Part shown: piece after piece, positions 1-42,570 of the stretch
Layout of the letters: each line of letters opens with the position of its first letter
How positions within the stretch are numbered: the stretch's first letter is position 1
Assembly: GCA_034401795.1 (NCBI GenBank)
Contig: CM067370.1
Span: 99,146,164-99,210,163 of the forward strand
Length of the DNA: 64,000 nt
Source of the DNA: Chaetoderma sp. LZ-2023a
Taxonomy: Eukaryota; Mollusca; Caudofoveata; Chaetodermatida; Chaetodermatidae
Direction of reading: 5' to 3'
Translations under genes and position numbers: made by a program
Notes under the pieces: model-generated
Seen by the model: the letters and a program-made list of their open reading frames with translations, nothing else
Told to the model about the DNA's origin: nothing
Databases searched by the model: none

Positions 1-1327
1 GTTTACGAGAGATCACTGGGTCGTGTTTGGCCATAGCAACATGCTGCTACTCTAATAGCTTATATATATTACCCGTATATAATCAAATAATCCTCCTTTG
101 CAGGAGAGACCGAAGTGTGGCAACCCAAGGGGCAGTGATTTTTTCCCCAAAATCAAATTTTCTGGTTGATGAATCAGTCATGCTGAGCAAATTATACCTC
201 ACTGTTTGTAATTACTGCGACATTACGCTAGATATGGACATTAGATGACATGATTACGCGTATTACAGCAACATCCAGATGCCGCTTTTCTGCCTTTAAC
301 TATGTTGTTAAACTTGTATAAATCCAGGAAGATAGAAACGCGTCTATTCAGAGAATATGACCATTAGCTCCACTGTTTTCTATTAAATTCGCAAATGCAG
401 CAAATAAGTTCACTTACGGCTTTTGTGTTTAGTACAGCGGTTGGTGGGTGGGTCAATTAGAAAAGCTGGCAACTGGGACAAATTGGCCTATGCATGCACA
501 GCTTATAACCGGAACACGTATGTTGACAGTTATCGTTAAAATGTGTGTAATGTTTGCGGTAATTCATCGCGACATCTGTAACTCTCCCTCCCGAGTAATA
601 TAGAAAAGTATTAATTTTTTCCCCAGAATTCTCGGGTTCATGCCCCAACTTGTGGTATTCCATGGAACGCCCACACACTTTCCTATAGGTCAATATAATT
701 TGAGCCAAATCGGACCAATAGTTTTCAAGATATCTACAGATCCAGAATTTGATCCGATCCGGATATCGACCAATGTTTGAAAATCATCTTTCACAGCAAA
801 TTCCTTCGTTGTGTTAGAATTTTAGACAAATCAGATAAGCATTTTAGTTACTGCTCCGGACGCACGCACACACGCACGCACGCACAGATGCAGATATTGT
901 AAATAAGCTTAGTAAACTGTATCACCCACTGAACCGAACCAGGGGTCATATTTGATCCATTACATTACAAACTACAAGAGACTGAGAGGAATAATGTTTA
1001 CAAAATTAACAAGAGAAAGTTTGAAGCAGTAATTTCTTATTATGAAGAAGGAAATTGGTGGGAATGTCAGACATTATTATGCAAACAGATACCTCACAAA
1101 CAGGGTGAGGAGGAGTGTGCAATTTATCATTGAAATGGAGAGTCTTGGTCCGAGGAGGAAAACTCCAATCACAAAAATAACCCTGAGATCAATTCAGCTA
1201 TAATTGTGTTGGCAGATTTTCTGATTAGGAGGTTTAGGGTTATGTGCCATCATAATATTTTTATCCAAATACGGTGTTTAGTCTAACAGTATCTTGTGTC
1301 TTGTCTGTACATCATTGTTATTTCATG
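1..1327. other. Upstream intergenic DNA
   Basis: No gene seen. Holds one unclassified repeat (640-920). The short open frames have no family resemblance. Confidence 0.6.
640..920. repeat. Unclassified interspersed repeat, also at 35555-35760
   Basis: Both copies have AGATATC..CATCCAGAATTTGATCC..CCGGAT and end in a CGCA/ACGC-type microsatellite. Confidence 0.45.
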
Positions 1328-1712
1328 AATCCATTTACTCGGTCAATCACATGACGTCATAATCAACTACGTATTGTGTAGGTTGAGGTCATAATCATTA
1401 CGTCATGAATGACTCGATTTAGTCCGTCTTAAACGGTTAATAGTCCGTCAGGTTTATGAATTGTATGTGTTTACTATTTAATAAACATGTTGCTGACTAT
1501 TTTGAAACTAATTTGACTGGGAGCTGTTGCTGCCATTGGCAGCAACCACATCAGGTCTAATTAGTTTCAAAATAGTCAACAGCTTACCTGTATAGTTTTC
1601 TGGAAATTGATAATCCTGGAGTTCAGTGATCGATCAATCCCAACAAAGGCGAAGTGTGGGTGGAGCTTAGCTAAAGATGGGCGAGGCATAGATAATAATG
1701 GAAAGGTCCATT
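1328..1712 (-). mobile_element. Hairpin MITE family 1, reverse copy
   Basis: Reads CRE-rich end first (CATGACGTCATAATCAACTA), then AATAAACATG, hairpin (1492-1584), GC-rich end, and GGAAAGGTCCATT. Confidence 0.8.
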
Positions 1713-2010
1713 TTCTTTTATTCTATTTGTTTAACAGACATAAATAGTGTGCCAGTATCCAGGGATATCTCTCCTCGAAGCTGGTATTGAAGATTCGAAT
1801 GGTGTTAAAATATGTGTCGTGTTCGAGGGTGTATTACAACACATTCGTATAGGGACCAATCATCGGTGTCATCATAGAGATACCGGGGGTCGGGGTGGGG
1901 GGGGGGGGCAAATATATATGTATTAGGTACCATGTAACAGAGAAAATGGGAACTGTTAATTAGGTGGAAATCTATTGGAAAATGAGTGTGTTTTAAATAA
2001 ATATTGTGTT

Positions 2011-2414
2011 AATGGATCATTCCATTTTTAGCCATGTCCCGCCCATCACTAGCTAAGCTCCACCCACACCTCGCCGTGTTGGGATTGATAGATCCCCCAA
2101 ATACCCTAGCTATTAGTTTTCTGAAAACTATACAGGGAAGCTGTTGAATATTTTGTAACTAATTTGACTTGGTGCTGTTGCTGCCTATGGCAGCAACAGC
2201 GCCCAGTCAAATTAGTTTCAAAATATTCAACAGAATATTTATTAAATAGTTAAAGCAAACAATTTGTACAACAACGCATAGACCGTCTTCAAATATGCGT
2301 TCGTGACGTACTTATCGACGTCATTCATGATGTCATTCATTATGATGTCATTGTACACATCACGCACTTCATTATGAAGTAATATGATGGGTGGGTACTC
2401 TGGAAAGGTGAATT
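2011..2414 (+). mobile_element. Hairpin MITE family 1, forward copy
   Basis: Full length, ends AATGGATCATTCCA and TGGAAAGGTGAATT; hairpin 2142-2233 with loop CTGCCTATGGCAG. Confidence 0.83.
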
Positions 2415-3050
2415 ATAGCCAAGCCTGTCTAAAATTACCACCTATGGAGCAACAACAATGTTCACTGAAGACAGATGTTCCCTTAATACAACCATGGTAA
2501 TGCGAGTTACTTGGCCGGCACTGGTCCAATACCTGGCCAATATGGCCCTGTATTGGCCCAATGACGGCCCAGTAACCTGCTTTGTCATGGAATTTGCTTG
2601 TGATACAAAATTCCCATTGAAGCCTGAAGATGATGTTTTTTATATTTTGTAAGACGTGTTGCCTCTCCGAGTAGGTTTCATTGTATGTTGTATTAGACAC
2701 TATAATTTAATTGTTTGCATATTAATAGTAGAGATACTATTTACTATTTACATACATAAAACTAGGAACGTATATAAATAATCAGTAATTTAGTTTGTAA
2801 GATACAGCACTCACACAAGCACACACGCACGTACATGTTGGTTCAGGATGGGTGAATACTTCGTGAAATACGTAGAGATTTAATTTACTCAGCATGAAAC
2901 CACAAAATCATTATTTTGGAAATTTTGTGCACTTGTGGTCTGGATAGATGGTCATTTATATCGACCATCTTGGATTTTGAAAAATTAACAGTTCTCGGTC
3001 GTTCACCATGCCCTGGTCTCCCCTACATTTATTCAAGTGTGTTTTACTTG
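2415..3050. other. Intergenic DNA
   Basis: Contains a GGCC/CCAATA-rich imperfect palindrome (2505-2580: TGGCCAATATGGCCC and relatives), partly recurring near 18835 and 59090. Nothing else recognised. Confidence 0.5.
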
Positions 3051-3204
3051 GTTAGTTTCAAAATATTCAACAGCTTGTATAGTTTTCTTGAGATTGAGAT
3101 TCAGGGAGGTCAGGGTTCGATCGATCCCAACATGGCAACGCGGAGTGGAGCTTAGCGAGAGCTGGGCGGGGGGGGGGGGGGCATGACTAAAACTGGATTC
3201 AACC
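3051..3204 (-). mobile_element. Hairpin MITE family 1, reverse half copy
   Basis: From the right hairpin arm (GTTTCAAAATATTCAACAG) to the GC-rich end; contains a run of G at 3168-3180. Confidence 0.7.
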
Positions 3205-3208
3205 GTCG

Positions 3209-3402
3209 AGGGATCCATTTCTAGTTATGCCCCGCCCATTTATAACTAAGTTCCGCCCACATTTCACGCGTGCTGGAATCGATGTGAAGTTTTGAGGCTT
3301 GAATTGCCAAAATCTAATTTTCACGGTACTATACAGGTAAGCTGTTGACTACTTTGAAAACAATAATACTGGGTGCTGTTGTAGTTGCTCCCGGTCAAAT
3401 TA

Positions 3403-3403
<1 letters not shown>
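3209..3403 (+). mobile_element. Hairpin MITE family 1, forward copy cut by a TA microsatellite
   Basis: GC-rich end, ATACAGGTAAGCTGTTGA and the hairpin up to GTCAAATTAG, where (TA)n begins. Back to back with the half copy before it. Confidence 0.7.

Positions 3404-3469
<66 letters not shown>
3404..3469. repeat. (TA)n microsatellite
   Basis: 66 bp of TA that replaces the rest of the MITE right hairpin arm. Confidence 0.95.
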
Positions 3470-3473
<4 letters not shown>

Positions 3474-3700
3474 CCACAATTCGGGACAAATTGAAATAAA
3501 TGAATAAATCAAATGAAATAATGCACTATTATTTGATGGTCTTCTATATGACACATGTCATTGGAAAGATAAATGGGCTATGACAACATTGACACACACA
3601 CACGTGCACATAACACGCACTCACGTACATATGTAAAATATATAATCGTTTAAGCCTTACACACCATAAATGACACATTATTTATGATATAGGGAATCTA

Positions 3701-3772
3701 TTGTTGAAGATTTTAAAAGTAATATGGCAGCAAGAGGTCCCAGTCAAATTACTTTCAAAATATTCACCAACT
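3701..3772. mobile_element. Hairpin MITE family 1, decayed hairpin only
   Basis: TTGTTGAAGATTTTAAAAGT and CAGTCAAATTACTTTCAAAA pair imperfectly. Confidence 0.5.
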
Positions 3773-4203
3773 TTCTTTTACAATTGTCTGTAAACTGATC
3801 TACTGGCGTTTCAATGGTCAAACAGTTAAGCTAAGCTAGTGGTGCATGATACATTATAAATGACGTTTGTCATCAGATTTTGATTGGTCGTTACTTAATG
3901 CAAATTAGGCTCATATAAGACATGATACAGAATTTAAACAAGTCGTTATTATTAACATAATATGCGAATAACCGTGTGAGATTTTATAGAATTAGGTCTA
4001 CCTGCACCGGGACAAAAGCTGTGGAGGACAGTGCTTTTGGCAGTTGGTCCCGGAAAGTCGAGCGCAATTATAAGATTAAACGTATGTAATACACCACGCT
4101 TACATATTTTACGTTAATTCTTTTTGTGTTAGAGATAAAGAAATGCGAAGTCTTCGACTTTAAAATATTAACTTCAAAATAGACATAGAAATTATTTTAT
4201 GTG
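3773..4203 (+). other. Region immediately upstream of gene 1
   Basis: Expected 5' UTR/promoter of gene 1. No clear TATA box and no metal-response element (TGCRCNC) was found by eye. Confidence 0.4.
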
Positions 4204-32519
<28,316 letters not shown>

Positions 32520-32639
32520 TCACGTGGTATTGTTAAGTTAGCCTGTTTCTGTAAGCACTACATGCTTTTTGAAGACAAGGAGATGGTGGCTCTTTAAGGT
32601 AGTCTGTTGAAAGACTATTGTATTGCAAGAGGCACATGT

Positions 32640-33028
32640 AATTGACCTTTCAAGTTTTAGTTTCAGTTCATCTCTAACTAAGCTTCACCTACGTTTCGCC
32701 CATGTTGGGATCGACCGATCCCTAAAATCCATATCAATTTCCGGAAAACAATACAGGTAAGCGGTCGAATATTTTGAAACTAATTTAGCGGGGTGTTGTT
32801 ACTGCCTATAGCAGCAATAGAGCCTAATCAAATTAGTTTCAAAATATTCCACAGAATGTTTATTAAATAGTATATACATACAATTCGTACAACAACGATT
32901 AATCCGTCATCAATTAAGCGTTCGTGACGAACTTAGCTACGTCATTGATTATGATGTCATGCTACACGTCACGTAGTAGATTATGACGTCATATCATATG
33001 ATGGATGGATAAACTGGAAAGGTCCATT
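32640..33028 (+). mobile_element. Hairpin MITE family 1, forward copy downstream of gene 1
   Basis: Starts 120 bp after the gene 1 stop codon. ATTGACCTTTCAAG to TGGAAAGGTCCATT; contains ATTAAA at about 32864. Confidence 0.78.
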
Positions 33029-33492
33029 GACCTGCATATGATTTAGTACTTACATTTTGGTGCCTAATAATGTGATAATTTATGTGCAATTCATCGTAAC
33101 AAAATTAGTTGAAGATGGAATTATGCGTATTTAGACATGTACATACGAAAACACATATGCACACACTCACGAACGCACCAACACATGCCATTCGTTTATT
33201 GAGTCCTCACGGCGCCACCCCATTCCATTAAACACGTCCCTAGCTCGCCCACTCCCTCAGTGACTTACACATCCACATCCACTCACCCAACCACATAACC
33301 ATTCACTTATCCACTGCATGCATATGCAATTGTTTATTTAGCAAGATTCGCATTTAAAACTATTATCGCATTTACCAATATTCTGTTTAAAAATATTCAA
33401 CTTTTAGTTTTGACTAGCAACTAGGCCTATATTATACATCAATGGACAAAATCTTCCCGCTGAGAAAAAGTTACTTGCCATCAATGGACACC

Positions 33493-34017
33493 AATGGGCC
33501 TTTCCACTTTTGACTGTGCCCATCTCTAGCTAAGCACCACCCACACCTCGCTCGTGTTGGGATTGACCGATCTCTGAACTACCTGACTATCAATTTCCAG
33601 AAAACTATACAGGTAAGCTGTTGAATAATTTGAAACTACTCTTTGACTGTGTGCTGTTGCTGCCGTCATACACATCACTTAGTTGACTATGATCAACAAT
33701 CGATTCCGGACTGAATATTTGACTGTTATATAACTGTACATTATTTACAAGTTTTATCGAGTTCGTCAACTTCTACATTATCGAATTTGCCTATGGCAAC
33801 AACATCGTTCTGTCAAATTAGTTTCAAAATATTCAACAGCATGTTTATTAAATAGTAAATACATACAATTTGTACAACGCATAGTCCGTCTTCAACTATG
33901 TGTTCGTGACGTACTTATCTACGCCATTCGTGACGTCATTGATTGTGATGTCATTCTATACGTCACGTAGTTTATCATGACGACACATGATGGATGGATA
34001 AAGTGGAAAGGCCCATT
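33493..34017 (+). mobile_element. Hairpin MITE family 1, chimeric forward copy
   Basis: Ends AATGGGCCTTTCCA and TGGAAAGGCCCATT are intact, but the hairpin loop carries about 130 bp extra (33664-33790) that matches the flank of the copy at 42327. Confidence 0.75.
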
Positions 34018-34409
34018 ATTTGATGTGAAAACATCCGACCGATGAATGAAATGATTAGAAACTTATAACCGTGGAAAATTCAACCACTCCGTTCCAAATC
34101 GTCCCACACTCACTGACTCACTCACTCCCACATCTATCCACTCAATCAGTTATACACGCATGCATAGCGATTTATTAATCAGATTGTTAAGCAGAATATT
34201 ATAAACTCATTTGTCAATATTCAGCTTGTATTTGTAAATAACATTTTAACATAATACTATGCTTTGTCAACGACCACCCTTTTTCAAATGTTTGATGATA
34301 CTTATTACATTCACATTATCATTAAACTGTACAGATGTTTTTTTTATTCAAATAGTATTATCCAGTTTGCCCGTAATTATTGAGTTTGTATGATAATGTA
34401 AAAACATAA

Positions 34410-34410
<1 letters not shown>

Positions 34411-34448
<38 letters not shown>
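34411..34448. repeat. (AAT)n microsatellite
   Basis: About 12 units between the two ZIP genes. Confidence 0.94.
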
Positions 34449-34450
<2 letters not shown>

Positions 34451-34594
34451 TCGTCAGATTTTTGTCGACTAGCGCCCTTTTCCAATTTTGGAATGTATAG
34501 TAATATTATAGTTTAAGTGTAGGCTACAGTGATGATAAAAAGCATTCCCAGTATCCGAAATGTAATTGTACATGTTTGCTGAATGTATTCATTC

Positions 34595-34968
34595 AATGAA
34601 CCTTTCCACTGTATCTATCCGTCATATAACGTCATAGTCAACTACGTGACGTATAGAATGACATCTCAATTGCGTAGATAAGTACGTCACGAACGCGTAG
34701 TTGAAGACGGACTATGCGTTGTTGTACGAATTATATGTCTTTAATAGTTAATAAATATCATGTTGAATATTCTGAAACTAATTTAACTGGGCGCTGTTGC
34801 TGCAACAGCACCAAGTCAAATTGGTTACAAGATATTCAACAACTTAAGTGTATAGTTTTCAGGAAATTGAGTCAGGGCATTCGGGATCGATCAATCGCAT
34901 CACGGCGAAGTGTGAGTGGAGCTTAGCTAGTGGAAGGCGGGGCATAGCTAAAACAAGAAAGGTCCATT
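34595..34968 (-). mobile_element. Hairpin MITE family 1, reverse copy
   Basis: AATGAACCTTTCCACTG to AAGAAAGGTCCATT; AATAAATATC at about 34750. Confidence 0.78.
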
Positions 34969-36025
34969 AGACAAGCAGTTATGCTACACTTTGTGTTTCT
35001 CCTCTCTTCTATGAGAAATGTCTCGTGTTCTCTTTGGCCAACTATTTCCAATAACAGTAATTGACCAATGAAATACATAGACACCTTATTAAGAAGGAAG
35101 GACGTATCCAAAAATGGTTCTATCTATGTGAGTAGAATATTGCAAGATACTTATTTGGTGCATATAATATGTATAAAGGTCTATTACGGTTACAAAATGT
35201 TTGAAAATAAACATGTTTTGTAAAGATCAACCTGTTTTATTTTTCTCAATAGGTGCTATATTCACAGATAAAAGTAAAATAAGGAAAGATCATGCAGCAC
35301 TGCACAACATTTTATCCATGCACTTAAATTAAATAGGCCTAGATATATTAAAAAATAAACATTATCATGTAAGCACCAACAGTTTCAGTTTCCTTTATTC
35401 ACTCAGGCTATTTAACAAACCTATAATTTACATATTTACATATGACCGAATACATGCATAACAAGCGCAATAGAGTGCAGACCCTCTACCTCACGTTATC
35501 ACATTATAGCACATGCTTTCATAATTCCCGATTACTTTTGGATTTTGGAGAACACACCCAAAGTTGTGAAATCCTAGTGTATGGCCACACCCTTTCTTGT
35601 GTTAAGATCTGAGGCAAGTCAGGTCGGCAGTTTCCGAGATATCCATACATCCAGAATTTGATCCTGTCCGGATGTGGGTTCTTTTATCCGGACAACCGCA
35701 AAATCCAGTCAAATCGAATCAGTATTCTTTTTTTATATATATATATATGGCTACACACGCACGCGCACATACATCCCCGCTCGCAATACCCTCTTCCCTT
35801 TACGGGGCAAGGGTAACAAGGCATTGATTTTATTAGTAGGCTCTCTATTATTAAGTTATCTTCATAGGTAAATGTTTCAATATAAAATATACAACTGATG
35901 TCATTTCATATTCAGGCTGAATAGTGTACATTTTATAGTCCTCAGGGTGTGTGCGATTTCACCAAAATCTGCTTACCATAATTACCTAATTACTGCTGGG
36001 ACCACGCTCGGTTGTTTCGAACAAG
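34969..36025. other. Intergenic DNA between the two ZIP genes
   Basis: Holds one copy of the unclassified repeat (35555-35760) with a short TA run; otherwise nothing recognised. Confidence 0.5.
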
Positions 36026-36098
36026 ATGGGGGAATTGAAGCATATGTTTATGTGGGTCCTGGGCCTGTCTATCTTACTCGAACTGACTGCCACACCAG
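36026..36098 (+). CDS. Possible first exon of a secreted or membrane protein (signal peptide)
   Basis: ATG at 36026 in good context (A at -3, G at +4) opens MGELKHMFMWVLGLSILLEL and ends ...TATP/G at a strong donor (CAG/GTAAGG), phase 1. A signal peptide followed by a phase-1 intron is a common first-exon layout in animals. No partner exon was recognised downstream, so it may be a decoy, a remnant, or the start of a gene whose later exons I cannot identify. Confidence 0.3.
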
Positions 36099-36240
36099 GT
36101 AAGGACTGAAGGTTGCCTTCAGCTCTGAGAAGACGGTTGTTATTCATCGATAACACATTAGATTGTTATTTCAAAACTATATCTTCTCGCGTACGATTTC
36201 CTAGTTTTATTGAACCTATTTTACACATTTTATTAGTGAG

Positions 36241-36632
36241 AATCGACCTATTCAGTTTTAGATCTGTCCCGCCCATCTCTAGCTAAGCTCCACCCATACG
36301 TCGATCGTGTTGGAATCGATCGATCCCCGAACGCGCTGACTATCAATTTCAGTCTTGAAAACTATACAGGTAAGCTGTTTAATATTATGTAACTAATTTG
36401 ACTGGTTGCTGTTGCTGCCTCAGCAACAGCGTCCAGTCAAATTAGTTTCAAAATATTAAACAATGTTTATTAAATAGTAAAACCATACAATTCGTACACA
36501 GTGTCGGACTATTACGCGTTAAAGACAGGCAATACCGAATCATTCCTGACGTCATGATTATGACGTCAACCTACACGGCATGTAGTTGATTATGACGTCA
36601 TATGATGGATGGGCACGGTTGAACGGTCCATT
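36241..36632 (+). mobile_element. Hairpin MITE family 1, forward copy
   Basis: AATCGACCTATTCAG to GAACGGTCCATT; hairpin 36376-36461; directly left of the TA tract at 36644. Confidence 0.78.
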
Positions 36633-36643
36633 ATACGACGTTA

Positions 36644-38530
<1,887 letters not shown>

Positions 38531-38598
<68 letters not shown>
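38531..38598. repeat. (TA)n microsatellite, between two Tc1 elements
   Basis: 68 bp of TA between copy A and element D. Confidence 0.97.
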
Positions 38599-38599
<1 letters not shown>

Positions 38600-40171
38600 T
38601 GGTAAAAAAAAGTTAGGGATCATGGATTATATTTTGAGTATATTCTGGTAAACGGCTCAGATCAAGTGAAAACAGCTTTTGTTTACTTCTTTTATTGGTC
38701 ATTGAGACATGCACGGTGTCGTGTGTTGTCAATTTCACTTTTCACGTGCAAGCGTGCAGCACATGTGAAGGGTGGCTACAATTGAGTGTTTTCAGAGATC
38801 ACAGGTGTGACTGATTTTTTTATGAAGACATCTGATTGAGGCCTTGGTTAACGTGTACATTGACCACGGTGGACCACCTTTACAAAATGCCGCAAAGAAG
38901 ACATTTACGAGCTTGTGAGGCAAATCAAGCAGTTGGAATGATCCAAACTGCCCAAACACAGAGACAGGTGGCTGTTGCACTTGGTGTTTCGCAGTGTGAT
39001 ATCCAGGTTGTGGACACGGTTTCAAGCAACTGGAACTGTCAATGAGAGGCATAGACGTGAAAGACCACGTACAACAACACGCCGCCAAGACCGGTATATC
39101 GTCACTTTAGCCAGGAGACATCGTTTTGATAGTGCACGTTCTCTCAACAGACAGTTCAATGCTGCTACAGATGTTCAGATAACACCCCAGACTTTGAGGA
39201 ACCGACTTCACGGAGCCAATCTTAGAGCTCGCAGGCCAGCTGTGAGACCAAGGCTACTCCTACGTCATCGACAAGCTCGCCTGGAATGGGCTCGTAATCA
39301 CATTAGATGGCAAAGACGTCACTGGCAGCCAGTTTTGTTCACTGATGAATTCAGATTCTGTTTAGATTTCCATGATGGTCGCAGACATGTGTGGAGAGAA
39401 CCCAGACAACGGTATGCACAGTGTATGGTCGCTGAACATGACCGTTTCGGAGGGGGCTCAGTGATGGTTTGGGGTGGGATTTCTTTGACTGGTCGCACTG
39501 AACTGGTTGCTATCAGGAATGGAGCGCTGAACGCCATCCGGTATAGGGATGAAATCCTTCATCCAGTTGTGAGATTGTTTGCTGGAGCTGTGGGTCCTGA
39601 CTTTGTTCTCATGGATGACAACGCTCGGCCTCACCGTGCTCGAGTTATCACACAGTACCTTGAGAGGGAGACCATAGAGAGAATGGAGTGGCCAGCAGTA
39701 TCACCTGACTTGAACCCCATTGAGCATGTGTGGGACCAGCTTCAACAACAAATTTCACAACGCCAGGTGCCCCCAATGACTCTGGATGACCTGGAAACTG
39801 CTCTCAGGCAGGAATGGGACAACCTTCCAGAACAGAACATCGTGCGCCTCATCAACAGCATGCAGCGGCGTTGTCAAGCAGTCGTGGCTGCACGTGGAGG
39901 TCACACTCGTTACTAAAGTGCATATGGTCTGATTTGGAGTGACACACGTTTATACGCTTGTTGACTTGCAATCATGAATTCTCATTGTTTCATGGATGCC
40001 TTTCATTAACACCTATGTGATGCATTGCTGACAAATCAATTTCAAAACTGTCATTAAATATGGATTCAGCAGAGGCTGTTAGTTATCATTTCGAATCTGT
40101 ATATGTCTGTTATATCGAATGTTTCTAACAATACTGAAAAAACTTCGTGATCCCTAACTTTTTTTGTCCAG
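38599..40171 (+). mobile_element. Tc1-like transposon, family D
   Basis: Ends are CTGG(T/A)(A/C)AAAAAAAGTTAGGGATCA and its inverse, each beside TA. The left end abuts the TA tract that holds copy A, and the right end is separated from the next element by 8 bp of TA repeat. About 1.57 kb. Confidence 0.9.
38887..39916 (+). pseudogene. Tc1-like transposase, DD34E, one early frameshift
   Basis: Begins MPQRRHLRACEANQAVG at 38887 in one frame. After ALGVSQ (about 38993) it continues in another frame (VISRLWTRFQATGTV) to the stop at 39916. The catalytic core is complete: FTDEFRF, MDDNARPH and NPIEHVWD with 34 residues between second Asp and Glu. A single indel in the DNA-binding region is the only visible defect; it could be a sequencing error. 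Confidence 0.88.
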
Positions 40172-40179
40172 TATATATA

Positions 40180-41875
40180 CACATCAAAAAAAGTAAGTTC
40201 CCCCCTAAATATGGGCTAATATTTTCCAAACTATACAACCGAGTGTAATGAAATTTTTCACAGATCATCAATATGACTATAAGAACAATCTCTGCAAATG
40301 ATTACAGTCTATGACGTGTTACGCCTGCATAAGCATGCATTGAATGAAAATTTGCCCAATTTAAAAAATTTGAATACAGATTTTATTCAAAAACAAGAAA
40401 ATCATAACAACAGCTAGAGTGCAAGATACAGATCTTGCGGGTAACAATATTCACTATACATTCATTTCATATCGGGTAAAGCATAATAAAGATTTCATTA
40501 GAAAATTTCAAATCTGTTAAATCTCAACAAAGAGACAACTAATGACTTGACCACAGTTAATAACGCGTGTATCCACCATTATTCGCTATCACGTTGCGAC
40601 ACCGTGCTCTCATGCTGTTGATGAGACGGGTGATCCTCTGTTGTGGGATCGCCACCCACTCTTCATGTAGCAGCTGATGGAGGTCGCCGAGGACGGTGTC
40701 GTCAGTAACTCTCCGGTACACAGCTCTCTTTAGCTGGTCCCACAGATGTTCAATGGGATTCAGATCTGGCGAGTTAGCTGGCCACGGGATCCTCTCGATG
40801 CCATGGTTTGTCAGAAAGTCATTTACAATTATTGCCCGGTGCGGACGCGCGTTATCATCCATGAACTTGAATTCATCCCCTATTGCAGCAGCATACGGCA
40901 GTACATGTGGCTCAAGGACCTCGGCGATATAGCGCACAGCATTAATGTTACCATTGATTGGTATAAGTTCTGTCTTTCTTCTAGCGCTGATACCTGCCCA
41001 AACCATAACGCTTCCTCCGCCGAATGCTGTGGTTGGCTGTACACAGGACACAGTATACTGTTCACCAGGGCGACGCCAAACCCGCGACCTTCCGTCAATG
41101 TGATGAAGAGTAGCGCGTGTCTCGTCACTAAACATGACATTTGACCACTGTTGCCTTGTCCAACCTTCGTGGTCTCGTGCCCACTCAAGCCGGGCTTGTT
41201 TGTGTCTCAATGAGAGGGCTGGCCTCTTAATCATGCGTCGAGCATGCAGCCCAGCGGCGTGAAGACGGTTTCTAACAGTCTGGTCACTGCATCTTCTGGC
41301 TCCAGCTCCAGCAGCTGCATGTAGCCGATCATTGATGGCGCGCGCTGTGGACGTTCTGCTACGGCGTGCTGTATTTGCTACAAAACGATTTTGGCGTGGA
41401 GTGGTAACAGTGGGCCTTCCACTTCTCTGCCGGTCATTCACATCACCATACTGTTGGAACTTTTGCCGTAACTTCCTGATGGCATTTGGGCTAACACCCA
41501 TTCTACGCGCAATTTGCTTCACAGCGAAATTGGCCTCCAATAGGCCAATGGCAATTGCCCTATTCTGGTTGGACAAACGTGGCATTATCAAATTACAGAA
41601 CTCTGATCGCGCTAACATGTGTCTTTGCACAACTAGTGACAAAATCAGTGATATTCCTCTAGCAATGATCATGTCTAATTTCAGAATTTTTGAAATGGAT
41701 CAAAATGTCATTTAGTGCGCGCTAGAACAGGCACGACTGACTTTCTGCGGGAATCGATTTCACATATCAGTGCTATAGTCGCGGCGATCACCTGTGCAAA
41801 ATTTCATTACAAATAGATACATACTTTAGAAAATATAGGCCCATATTTAGGGGGGAACTTACTTTTTTTGATGTG
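40180..41875 (-). mobile_element. Tc1-like transposon, family E, intact
   Basis: Perfect 37-bp terminal inverted repeats beginning CACATCAAAAAAAGTAAGTT, each next to TA. 1696 bp with an intact transposase on the minus strand. It sits directly beside element D. Confidence 0.95.
40557..41585 (-). CDS. Tc1-like transposase, intact, DD34E
   Basis: 342 residues from MPRLSNQNRA; a longer in-frame start at 41672 exists, but the family N-terminus fits Met at 41585. A helix-turn-helix lies at about 22-42, with RQRSGRP as linker. The catalytic residues are Asp154 (FSDETR), Asp244 (MDDNARPH) and Glu279 (NPIEHLWD), with 34 residues between the last two; GGGSVMVW is kept. With perfect terminal repeats this copy looks competent. 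Confidence 0.93.
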   Translation of the reverse strand: MPRLSNQNRAIAIGLLEANFAVKQIARRMGVSPNAIRKLRQKFQQYGDVNDRQRSGRPTVTTPRQNRFVANTARRSRTSTARAINDRLHAAAGAGARRCSDQTVRNRLHAAGLHARRMIKRPALSLRHKQARLEWARDHEGWTRQQWSNVMFSDETRATLHHIDGRSRVWRRPGEQYTVSCVQPTTAFGGGSVMVWAGISARRKTELIPINGNINAVRYIAEVLEPHVLPYAAAIGDEFKFMDDNARPHRAIIVNDFLTNHGIERIPWPANSPDLNPIEHLWDQLKRAVYRRVTDDTVLGDLHQLLHEEWVAIPQQRITRLINSMRARCRNVIANNGGYTRY

Positions 41876-41947
41876 TATATATATATCATTAAGCTAAGAA
41901 ATGTAGAATTTGGAAATAAATATGTATGGAAGAAGAATTATTATACC

Positions 41948-42143
41948 AGGTCTGTCATTCAAGAATCTGACGTCATAATCAAATACGTCAATAATTAATA
42001 CGTCAATTAGCTGACGTCACAATCAAAATGACGTAGCTCCGTCGTGAAAATCGAAATGTCCATCACTAAAGTGTATGAACTGTGTCGTTGATGAATTTAC
42101 AATTTACTAAACATTTTATTGAATATTTTGAAACTAATATTAT
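41948..42143 (-). mobile_element. Hairpin MITE family 1, reverse partial copy
   Basis: CRE-rich end and left hairpin arm (TTGAATATTTTGAAACTAAT), then lost. Confidence 0.6.
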
Positions 42144-42326
42144 CAGTATTATTTTTCTGTCTATGAGCACCATCGCCACTGATAAATATACGTCTTACTT
42201 ACGGTACAGAGAATACATGTCATGATTAAAATCAAACTACAGAGCTAACCGTTCTGAATCAAAATACGCATCAATACACCATGTGCATTGTCACACGACG
42301 ACCTTATCTTTGCATAAACCAATGCC

Positions 42327-42570
42327 TATGGACCTTTCCAGTTTTAGCTATGAACCCCCCCCCCCCCCCCCCCACTCTAGCTAAGCTCCACCCACGCTTG
42401 GGCCGTGCTGGGATCGATCTGTCCCTGACTGATCAATTTCCAGAAAACTATACAGGTAAGCTGTTAAATATTTAGAAACTAATTTGACTGGGTGCTGTTG
42501 CTACCATCATACACGTCACTTAGTTGATTATGAGGTCAGATGATGGATGGATAAACTGGAAAGGTCCATT
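42327..42570 (+). mobile_element. Hairpin MITE family 1, forward copy lacking the hairpin right arm
   Basis: ATGGACCTTTCCAGTTTTAG to CTGGAAAGGTCCATT. Internal deletion joins GTGCTGTTGCTACC to CATACACGTCACTTAG. Contains a run of C at 42355-42373. Confidence 0.75.
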
